Shown here: positions 56,153-64,000 of the stretch, in pieces | How the letters are laid out: each line of letters begins with the position of its first letter | Position numbering within the stretch: the first letter of the stretch is position 1 | From: Stenogyne calaminthoides | Taxonomy: Eukaryota; Streptophyta; Magnoliopsida; Lamiales; Lamiaceae | Assembly: GCA_037126765.1 (NCBI GenBank) | Contig: JBBCBC010000009.1 | Span: forward strand, 24,574,870 to 24,638,869 | Length of the DNA: 64,000 nt | Direction of reading: 5' to 3' | Made by a program: the position numbers and the translations under genes | The notes under the pieces: model-generated | What the model saw: the letters and a program-made list of their open reading frames with translations, nothing else | Told to the model about the DNA's origin: nothing | The model's database searches: none

Positions 56153-56471
56153 AGGTCTTCCTGAGTCTTCAGTAACTTATTGAGTCTTCAGTAACTACTG
56201 AGTCTTCAGTAACTTTTAAGTCTTCAGTTCTTCAGTAACTTCAGTAATCTTCTGAGTCTTCACTTCTTCAGTATCTTCTGAACATTCAGGTCTACCTGAG
56301 TCTTCAGTATTAAAACCTGAATAATATCTGCTGACTATACAATGTGCAGATATCTTCCTTAGCTATTCTATACTGAAACCGGACTCAGACTATCAAGATT
56401 ATCCTGAACATGTCATACTCAGGGGTTTTGGGATCTAATCAAAATTTCTTTATTAAATTCATCTCCCAACA
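56153..56471 (-). mobile_element. F 3' LTR, proximal segment
   Basis: Reverse alpha LTR from the TCTTCAGTAACT-type U3 repeats to ATCTCCCAACA at 56471, the reverse complement of TGTTGGGAGAT. Confidence 0.92.
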
Positions 56472-56486
56472 ATTTCCCCATTTTTT
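56472..56486 (-). other. Element F polypurine tract
   Basis: Minus strand AAAAAATGGGGAAAT next to the LTR. Like B's, it has a T inside the purine run, so B and F may share a subfamily. Confidence 0.85.
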
Positions 56487-56730
56487 ATGATGCCAAAACC
56501 ATCTTGTTACATTTAAGAAAACCTAACCTATACTCAGGTTTTAGTTATCTATTACAATGCAAAATGTTAATTCTCCCAACAATTCCAAACAATCTGGCAT
56601 ATCAAATAATTAAAGACATGTAAGAAGATAATGAGATATTATATTTGAGCATAAAAGATAAAATTTTCATTGATGTAGGATAAGAGTTACAAAGTATAAT
56701 GAAAAAAAAACAATCAGAAGTACATAGTCT

Positions 56731-59635
56731 TCAGTCGTCTTCCACCTCATCCTCTGGCACTTCCAAGTTGAACATCCCATAATATCTTTTCTTCAGTTCA
56801 TCTCTTGCCTTCTCTTTTTCAATCTGCAGGGCTCTCAGTGTTTTCTTGGTGTTGAAGGTTTCTTTCTGAGTTTCAGTTTCTTCTTTTTCTGGCTCTTCCT
56901 CAGATTCTTCAAACTCCATAATCAGTTTTCTCTGAGTAGGCCTTGTTACTTTTGCTCTTTTCTTCTTTTCTTGCTCAACAAAAGCTACAGCTTTTCACTT
57001 TTCAGGTCTGACTTGGGTTTCACCAGCTTTGCTCGTTTCAACTCTTCTTCTTTCAGTTATTTTCTCTTCAATAATTTCCTGAGTTGTCTACTCTGATGTC
57101 TGAGTGTGGCCAGGTTCTTCAGCTTCTCTGAACTTCAATTTTTCAGTGGACTCAATCTCACTCAGAGCATCCAAGATCTTCTTTGCATCAGCTTCTTCTC
57201 TGGCTTTCTTCTCCAAGGTCTGTGCTAACAACTAATCCAACTGACCTTACCTTGGGAGAAGTTGGTTTAATGCATTGTCCATGTGGTATTGCTCTTTGCC
57301 CAAGCTGTTTTGAGAAGACATCATGCATCATTTCTGTCATCTTGGTCATGAGCAGGGAGCCCATTTCCTCAACAACTTTCTTGATTATCTGATCATTCTT
57401 CTCAACCAGTTTAGCTTCAAGATAAGCAGTTCTGTCTTGGTACATTTTTTCCATATCTGAATTGAGCTCTGTCCTTACACCATCAATTTTTCCTTCCAGA
57501 ACAGTCATCTAATCTGAAAGAGTTGTTTGCATTTGCAGCATATCGGATGATGAACTTAGATTGTCCAGCTTTGGAGTTTGACCAGCCAATGTTACTTCCA
57601 TCTGAGTCATCTGTTTCACCATTGGCTCTATCTTCTTGAGTTCATTCAGGATTGGGGTTAGATCAACCACTGGAGCTTGGACCACTGGTTCCACCTGAGT
57701 TGGATGTTCCAATTAAGCCTCAGTCTGCATACCATAAGCAACAGATTTAAAGATAGGTACTTCAGTAACTTTGGCATAATTCACAATAGTGCCAAAATGT
57801 ACCTGAAGAGTGCTAACTTCAGTCTGAGGTTGTCTGGTATCAGTCTGCTCAGTACTAGCTTCTTTTTGCAAATCATCCTGAGTTTATTTTCCTTGTTCAG
57901 ATTCCTTCTCTTTCTCAAGTTCAGTTTCTTTTTCAGGTTCCTTTTCTCCTTGATCTTTTTCCTCTTCCTGATTATGAGTACTGGATTCACCAGCCTCAGC
58001 ATTCTTCTTCTCAGCCAACCTTCTTTTCACCAGCTCGTCGAAATCAGCAACTTTCATCCTAAGTTTGGTCTTTCTGAAGCCTAAAAACTCTGTCAACACA
58101 GCAGTTTCTGCATTCCACCAGTCCTCTCCTCTGAAGGAGGCAATGTTCAGCATCTCAGGAAGTGTCTGATTCAGAATATATACAGTCGTTCTGAGCTTTA
58201 AGAAGAGATCCTGAAGGTCAGGATAAGCTGTCAGCTCGGGGTATCTGTCAAGGATGAACCGTCCCCCCTTGCTTTACCATTCAGTTTCTTCCGCCTCTCC
58301 CTTCTTTAATTCTGGGCTCTCAAGAACATTAGGCTCAAATTGTATCAGTTGTAGTGCTGATGGATCGAGAAAAGGTTCATTCAGGAGTGCATCCAAGTTC
58401 AGCAATTCATGAGGTTCAGATTGATCTGAAGTCTGAGTTGGTCTTTCTTCAGTAAAGATCTGAGGTCCTTTAAAGATTTCCTGAGAAATTTTGTCTGAAC
58501 TGAGAGAGGTTTCAAGTACCTCTGAGAAAACATGTTCCCCAGTTTCTTGCTCTTGTACATTCTTCACTACCTGAGCAAGAACTTGAAGTGGAGATTTCAA
58601 CCATTGCTGATCTTCAGTTTGGGTTTCCTCAGTTTCACTGGCCTCCTTTTCAGCAATAGTATGAAGCCTTTATCGCTTCTGAGGAGAAAATGCTTTCTTC
58701 TTCAGCTTTTCTCCTTTCTCCTTCTTCAGTTTCATCAGGGCTTTTCCCCTGGCTTGCTTAGCTTCATCTTCAGCTTTCTCAGTGGATTTCTGAGAGGTTT
58801 GTCTGGTTTCCCTGACTTGCTCAACCACTGAACTATCCTCCTCAGTTTCTTCAGCAGTCTCCTCCTGAGACTCAGTAATTTTCTCTTTCTTTTCCCTCAT
58901 AGTCTTCTTGGTTGGTTTGAACATGATTTTGGATCTTGGAAAAGAAGTTGTGTTGGCAAAGATGTCCTCTTCTTCTCTGCATGTTTCCAAGATGAATGCA
59001 ATCTTGGTTGCATGTAGGATTTTTCCTTTAACCACCACAGAACCATTCACCTTTTTGAATGTGTTTAGCTTGATCACTGATCACTTTGATTAAGTAGTGC
59101 AACCAATTAAATTCCCTTGAGGGTGAGTCTTCAATCGCCGCCATTAACCTCAACTTAGGCTTGCTTATTTGCTCGAAACTACCAGATCCACTCATAATGC
59201 ATTTGTTCAATGTAGCTTCAAACTATACCGGATGCTCAACAATTTGATCCAAGTATTCTTGTTCCCTACCCACCATGTACATAGTAGGGTCTTCACCTCG
59301 GTCATTCAACTCATATATGGCATTTAAATTCTTAGGGATAATATACAACTCCTTACAAAATTCACATATTTTTCCGCCCGCACTAGATGCGACACTGTAA
59401 TCTTAAAGTCTATGCAATTTTCTTCATCTAATTGCATATTAGCAACAACCTCTATTACCTCTTTGGTTTATTCGGCATCTGGTTGATTTGCGACTAGACA
59501 GGTAAGCTTTGCCAAACGAAGCATATGCAACGCCTCCTCCTCGTGAGCCACGTAGGATGTGCTTTCCAGAGAAACGACATTCTCGTACCAGGGCTTGTTT
59601 GTAACGACAAGTTTGTGGTAGACAGATAGCATCAT
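56731..59635 (-). pseudogene. Element F extra (envelope-position) gene
   Basis: Alpha-type copy, shorter than B and C at the C-terminus: a long internal part before K-K-R-Y-Y-G-M-F-N-L (56731-56919) is missing. ATG at 59635. The N-terminal globular domain (59635-58900) has several stops (for example where B reads E-Y-S-K-E) and a basic K/E patch with E-T-E-E repeats. The L-N-I-A-S-F-R-G-E-D-W-W block lies near 58110-58155, followed by an E/K-rich repeat tract (57880-57990), the coiled coil (57188-57712) and the C-terminal remnant. Function unknown. Confidence 0.65.
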
Positions 59636-59908
59636 TTTGATGATTTTTAGAGAAGGGTTTTTGGAAAGTGGAAAATTTGGGTAATCGGAGATTTTTGGAA
59701 GATAGAGTATCGTGAATATGAAGGTTTTTGAAATACGGCTTGAATGAAGTCTTTGTAATGGGTATAAGACTTTGCTTCATGGAAAATTGCGTGGATTAAG
59801 GGATTGATGGTCAAGATTAATACCGGTTAAAATGGGTAATTGAAAGGACAAATTTGCAAGTACTTAGCCGCCAATTTATCTTTATTGGTGAATAATGAAC
59901 AGTGATTT
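59636..59908 (-). other. Element F leader of the extra gene
   Basis: Minus-strand match to the B and C leaders: CACTGTTCATTATTCACCAATAAAG, then a TTGACC-containing stretch and a CT/A-rich leader into ATG 59635. The upstream half of the spacer, including the TTTTGGGCGGGA string, is absent because H's LTR starts at 59909. Confidence 0.6.
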
Positions 59909-62100
59909 TGTTGGTCCCGGTGCTAACGAGTCTCACATGTGTATGGGGGGGGAATACATGTGTTCAGTGATTTTAAAAACTTTTCTTTCACTGAGGTCAG
60001 ATGGGTCAGGTTATCCTGATGATTTTGCCCTGAGAAGCACAGATTGCCCTGAGTCAAAGTCTACTGAGACAATGATCCTGAGCTGCTTTCAGAAGCTTCA
60101 GATTAGCCCAACTGAGCCTGAGTTTATCAGAGATCCTGAGGCGCTTGGTTCAGATAATTATCTTACTGAAACCTCAGTAGAGTTAGTTCAGTTTGGTAAC
60201 TATCTGTTCTAGCTACTCAAGTATGCGGAATGGTTGGCCCTATGTTTATACTCGTTTTAGCTTTGCTAAAAATCTTCCCTTTAATAAAACAATGATTAAG
60301 GCTGTGATCAGTTTAATGCAAGTTTAGTGGATTGGTTCCAACTGAATATCAGTGAACTATGCTTTCAGTGAAAAACATGCAACAAATAATAATGCAGTAC
60401 AGAAAGCAAAACAACACAGCAATTATAGTGGTTCAGAGACATAAGCTACTACGTCTACTCTCTTTGACCTTCAGAGAAATTCCTTAACCACTTCCTAAAG
60501 CTTTCTGGCTAACTCACTGTAGCTTACTCACCTTTCTACTTTGAGTTTTCTGGCTGACTCACTGCAGCTTACTAACTCAACACACACAAGTGTTCAGACT
60601 ACCACAAGTAGCTTACTAACTTCTTGTCTAGAGTTTTCTGGCTAACTCACCATGAAGCTAACTCTTTTACAACTTCAACTCACCAACAAACACACACAAA
60701 CTACCTTACAAAGGGTTTGGGTTTTGGGTTGGTTTCAACTAGGATGAGATATCCTTTACAATAAGAACAATGTAAAAAATTTAGGATATCTCTACTAAGC
60801 TTTGGATATTTCTTATCAATCTAGGCTTAGTGAATGAGCTCTCTCCAATGTGAAACACTTGGGAAATTCTAGGTTTTTCGAGTGCTTCAATTTGCAATAA
60901 TACGAATGAGCTCTTGAGTTGCTTTGAAATTTCCCGTAACCTCTCAATGTAAAGGGTCACTAGTATTTATAGGCAACTTCACCAAGGTAACTCTTGAAAA
61001 ACTATCCGTTGGAGGAGATAGCTTCATGAGTTTCCTCTTATGGTGTTTGATGAACGGCTATATTTCGGGTTTGAATACTCCCTTGCATGTTTTAGGAAAT
61101 ATGCAGTCATGTAGCCAATCACCAATTTTTGTAGTCTGGAACATAGTACTACTGACATGATTCAGTGTCCTGTCGCTTTCAAAGGTCGATAAAAAAGTAC
61201 GATGTTGTCTTCCTCTTATTGGTTCTTGTCTTCAGTAAATGTAGACAAATATAACGGCTCTTTTTTGGTCAATCTCTCTGAATGAGATAACCTTAAACAA
61301 CACTTAGACTTAGTTCCTTTTGTCTGCATATAAATGTTTTGGGCAATATATATATTTTCTTAAATATTTACGTTTCTCTCAGTTTTGTAGTCTTCAGATA
61401 GATATATTCAGTGCCTCTGAACATTCAGGTTATACTGAGTATTCAATATCTTACTAAGTCTTCAGTAACTACAGGGTCTTCAGTATCTTCTGAGTCTTCA
61501 GTTTCTTCTAAGTCTTGATGTCTTACGAGTCTTGATGTCTTGATGACATCTTGAGTCTTGATGTCTTGATGACATCTTGAGTCTTGATGTCTTAAGTGAC
61601 ATCTTTGAGTCTTGATGACATCTCTTGAGTTTTAGTGTCTTGATAACTTACGAGTCTTGATTTACATCTTGAGTCTTGATTTCTTGAAGAACTTCTTGAT
61701 TCTTGATTACTTCTTCGAGTCTTGATTTCTTGAAACTTCTTCGAGTCTTGATTATTTCTTCGAAGTCTTCGGTTTCTTGACAACTTCTTCGAGTCTTCAT
61801 TTACTTCTCGAGTCTTGATTTTTTGACAACTTCTTTAGTCTTGATTTCTTGACAAAGAATTCTTCGAGTCTTGATTTTTTTTTCAAAACTTACTAAGTCT
61901 TGATTTCTTGAAACTTCTTCGAGTCTTCGATTTCTTGAAATCTAACCTGATCTATATCTGGTGACTATACATGGTGCAGATAACTTCCTGAACACTCTAT
62001 ACTGAATCCTGACTAAGACTATCAAGATTATCCTGAACATGTCATACTCAGGGGTTTTGGGATCTAATCAAAACTTCTTTATTAAATTCATCTCCCAACA
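59909..62100 (-). mobile_element. Middle LTR of the minus-strand compound (H 3' LTR, alpha)
   Basis: Plus-strand start TGTTGGTCCCGG and end ATCTCCCAACA equivalents mark a complete LTR, 2192 bp. Minus TATA at 60964-60971. Hairpin at 59935-59963. Downstream on the minus strand it abuts the middle of F's internal region, not a leader. AAATC (59908-59904, minus) would be its target duplication. Confidence 0.92.
61500..61945. other. CAG/CTG-depleted patch in the H LTR repeats (probable consensus error)
   Basis: Where F reads TGAGTCTTCAGTAACTTC-like units, this stretch reads GAGTCTTGATGTCTTGATG and TTCTTCGAGTCTTGATTTC. CAG and CTG are nearly absent, while CGA and TTGA are abundant. The normal pattern resumes on both sides (61480 and 61950). 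Confidence 0.6.
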
Positions 62101-62114
62101 ATTTCCCCCTTTTT
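62101..62114 (-). other. Element H polypurine tract
   Basis: Minus strand AAAAAGGGGGAAAT directly before TGTTGGGAGAT. It follows integrase coding sequence with nothing between, showing an internal deletion. Confidence 0.9.
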
Positions 62115-62700
62115 GAACTGATCTTTACCATTATTGTGTATGAAACACTTACAACCAAACACACGAAAGAAAGAAACAAGAGGCTTCCTTTCATTCCACA
62201 GCTCATATGGAGTTTTTCCTTGGTTCTTGGTCACATGGATCTGCATTAGAGAATAGCATGCAATGTTGATAACCCCCAAAATATCTTAGGAATATCGAAC
62301 GAGAATCATTGTCCTTATGCGAACTTCTTTTCTCGAGTCCTATTTCTTCTTTTTCAAAGAACACCATTACATTTGTGGGGTTCTTGCAGCTGATGTTTCA
62401 TGAGCTATTCCATTTGCTGCACAATAATCAAATATAATATGATTGATAAACTCAGTTCCTTTATCTGATCTGATTTTGACCACACTCATTCTTTTTTCTT
62501 GATCGAGCCTTTTCAAGAGTTTAGGCGATTTTATGCGAGTCTCTTTCTTACTGAGTAAGAATATGACCTATGTGTATCTAGAGTAGTCATCAACTACCAC
62601 AAGTGTATATTTTCTGCCATTAGTGCTCACAGGTGTTACTGGACTAAAGAGATCCATATGTAACAGTTGTAGTATTCTATCAGTAGAAACATCTACTTTG
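62115..62700 (-). pseudogene. Element H integrase core, truncated by internal deletion
   Basis: First Asp in L-H-M-D-L-F (about 62655) and second in S-D-K-G-T-E-F (about 62460) are recognisable. The Glu region (62290-62400) is scrambled, with CGA-type alterations. Y-E-L-W-N-E-R-K-P and F-G-C-K-C-F-I-H-N-N-G-K-D-Q-F (62279-62115) follow, and the sequence then enters the polypurine tract. The integrase end, linker, RT, RNase H and the extra gene are all missing. Confidence 0.8.
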
Positions 62701-63316
62701 CTTTTGAAAGATGCTCTGATTTTTTTTCCTTTCTGACAAGCATCACATACATGATCTTTACTGAACACTTCATTGGTAACCCCCTCACAAGTGCTAATCT
62801 TGCAAGTTTGTTCAGGGTTTTGAAGTTTAAGTGATTCATTCTTTTGTGCCACAACCAACTGGTATCAGTGGAACTTTTTGCAATCAAACATGTATCTTTA
62901 GGAGTTGAACTCCAATCAGCAAGATACACATTTCCTTTTCTAGTACCAGTCAGTAAAATTTTCTGTGAAGTATTGTCTTTCACATAACATAAGTTCTTTG
63001 AGAACTCAACACTGAATCCTTTGTCTCAGAATTGACTGATAGAAAGCAAGTTATGTTTTAGACCAGACACATATGAAACACCATGGATATGAATAGAGTC
63101 AAGTTCAAGAGTTCCATATCCTTCAGTTTGTCCTTTGGAATTGTCTCCAAATGTGATCTGAGTGCCTTTTTGCTCAACATAGTCAGTGATTAGTTGCTTA
63201 TATCCTGTCATATGTCTTGAACATCCACTATCCAGATACCATACATCAGGAGCCAATTCATTTCCACTCATCAGTGCTATGTTGTATTCATTTAGCTCAG
63301 TGCCCTTTTCCTTCAC
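62693..63316 (-). pseudogene. Element H protease and integrase zinc domain
   Basis: L-D-S-G-C-S-R-H-M-T-G lies at about 63235-63205 (minus). The gag stop TGA just above is followed by TCTGTTTTTCAGG and the frame continues, as in B. Pre-integrase W-L-W-H-K-R-M-N-H and C-D-A-C ligands are present. Breaks: a stop near 63026 and a frame change near 62850. Confidence 0.82.
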
Positions 63317-63328
63317 CTGAAAAACAGA

Positions 63329-64000
63329 TCAGTTCTTAGGTACCCATTTAGTGTAGGGTCCTACCAGGTTAGTTGTACTTTTTGGAACCCAAATCTGCCT
63401 AACAACTCTAATTACTTTAGAGTGGCTGATTTGTCTCCCATAAACATCTACATACACATTCACCACCCTAGGTGCCTTGGCAGTATCCGGTGTATGAATG
63501 CCAGCCTTAGCATGAACATGAGCCTTAGAGTTCTTCTTGGGTTCAGGCCTTTTGTTCAAGTGCCTTAGCTTTTGTGCAACTGGTCTCTGTCTCTGCTGAC
63601 TTGGGTTCAGGAAACCTTTACCCTTAGGCAAGTGGGGTTTAGGTTGCCTGTACTGAAATTGGGGTCTTTCAGTAATCTGAGGACTTGGTCTTTTCAGTTG
63701 AGAATATCTCTGCTGAGTGTTTCTCTTCTGAAAATTCCTCTGATGGTTCAGTGCAGATCTCTTTAGGTTGGTATTCTTAGCCCGAGGCTTTGAAGTACTG
63801 GCCTGAAAAATTCCTACTGAGTGTTCAGGTTTTCTAGCCTTTTCCTGAGGTCTGGGTTTTCTTGCCTGAACCTTCAGTTTTTCTGAAACCATAGGTCCTT
63901 TACCCTTGTCTAAAGCTCTTGGCAGTTCTTCAGTAAGAAGATTAGATGCCACTGGTTTAACAAAGATAGTCTTGGTGCTACTAGAAGCAACATTCAGAAG
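63329..64000 (-). pseudogene. Element H gag, basic C-terminal tail (continues off-window)
   Basis: Open from 63952 to TGA 63329 on the minus strand. It has the K/P/Q/R-rich tail seen in B (repeated K-A-R-K-P, R-N-F-Q-K-R-N-T-Q-Q-R), then V-N-V-Y-V-D-V-Y-G-R-Q-I-S-H and W-V-P-K-N before the stop. It matches B's gag tail almost residue for residue, so B and H are close relatives. The capsid and zinc-knuckle part lies beyond 64000. Confidence 0.82.

Larger units (their letters stand above)
34827..64000 (+). mobile_element. Element D: beta-family Sirevirus-type element, 5' part (continues off-window)
   Basis: The 5' LTR, primer-binding site and gag are present. At 38144 gag is broken by the minus-strand compound alpha element, which runs past the window end, so D's pol and 3' LTR should lie beyond 64000. 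The left flank of the LTR is AGGCG (34822-34826), expected again after D's 3' LTR. Confidence 0.75.
38145..64000 (-). mobile_element. Compound alpha-family element F/H on the minus strand (right end off-window)
   Basis: Read on the minus strand: H gag, protease and partial integrase (64000-62115), polypurine tract, complete alpha LTR (62100-59909), spacer and extra gene of F (59908-56487), polypurine tract, then F's 3' LTR (56471 down to 38145, interrupted by E and G). As in B/C, a complete LTR is followed not by a leader but by the middle of an internal region. The left flank in D gag is GGAAC (38140-38144); its partner should lie beyond 64000. Confidence 0.78.

Noticed and set aside
1..64000. 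tRNA, rRNA, snRNA or ordinary host protein genes
   Set aside because: I looked for cloverleaf-like stretches, conserved rRNA strings and non-transposon domains and recognised none. The only tRNA-related text is primer-binding sites. A proper scan was not possible by eye.

Overview
This window is dense plant repeat DNA, almost certainly pericentromeric or otherwise heterochromatic sequence of a flowering plant, probably a dicot. I see no host gene that is clearly independent of transposons. Nearly every base belongs to nested Ty1/copia LTR retrotransposons of the Sirevirus (SIRE/Maximus) type: very large elements with a long gag carrying a coiled-coil tail, a copia-order pol (protease, integrase, reverse transcriptase, RNase H) and an extra envelope-position open reading frame between RNase H and the 3' LTR. 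All calls rest on motifs read by eye. No database search was run.

Two LTR families occur. Family alpha (about 2.0-2.3 kb) starts TGTTGGGAGATGAAT and ends CGGGACCAACA. Family beta (about 1.6-1.8 kb) starts TGTTGGGAAATCTG and ends CGGGACCTACA. Names A to H, S1 and Z are mine. Z (34569-34826) is a scrap of a different, older copia gag.

Layout from the left. Positions 1-8811 are the 3' two thirds of beta element A, ending at a 3' LTR (8812-8840, resuming 33011-34568). A compound alpha element (8841-33005, target duplication GAAAG) sits in that LTR. It has three LTRs and two internal segments (B complete, C only from mid-RT onward), best explained by B inserting into C's RT and the outer left half then being lost by LTR-LTR recombination. 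B's RT is in turn split by a beta solo LTR, S1 (15623-17346, duplication TATTG).

To the right, beta element D begins inside Z (LTR 34827-36394) and its gag is broken at 38144 by a second compound alpha element on the minus strand (F/H, 38145 to beyond the window end). F's 3' LTR is split by complete 14.9-kb beta element E (38535-53414, duplication CTTCC) and by solo LTR G (54343-56147, duplication CATTC). H (59909-64000, minus) keeps gag, protease and part of integrase but has lost RT, RNase H and the extra gene. The nest is five insertions deep on the left (Z > A > C > B > S1).

No element looks autonomous now: stops, frameshifts, lost catalytic residues and lost zinc knuckles are widespread. 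Some of this decay is probably not real. In several sharply bounded patches CAG/CTG trinucleotides are systematically replaced by CGA/TCG/TCA-like strings, which looks like a consensus error at CHG-methylated sites. The most interesting biology is (i) the extra gene having its own promoter-like region, and in beta elements a 5'-UTR intron, (ii) an antisense transcription unit in E, (iii) an 18-bp insert made only of LTR-like termini with its own 5-bp target duplication, and (iv) two independent three-LTR compound elements with the same architecture.
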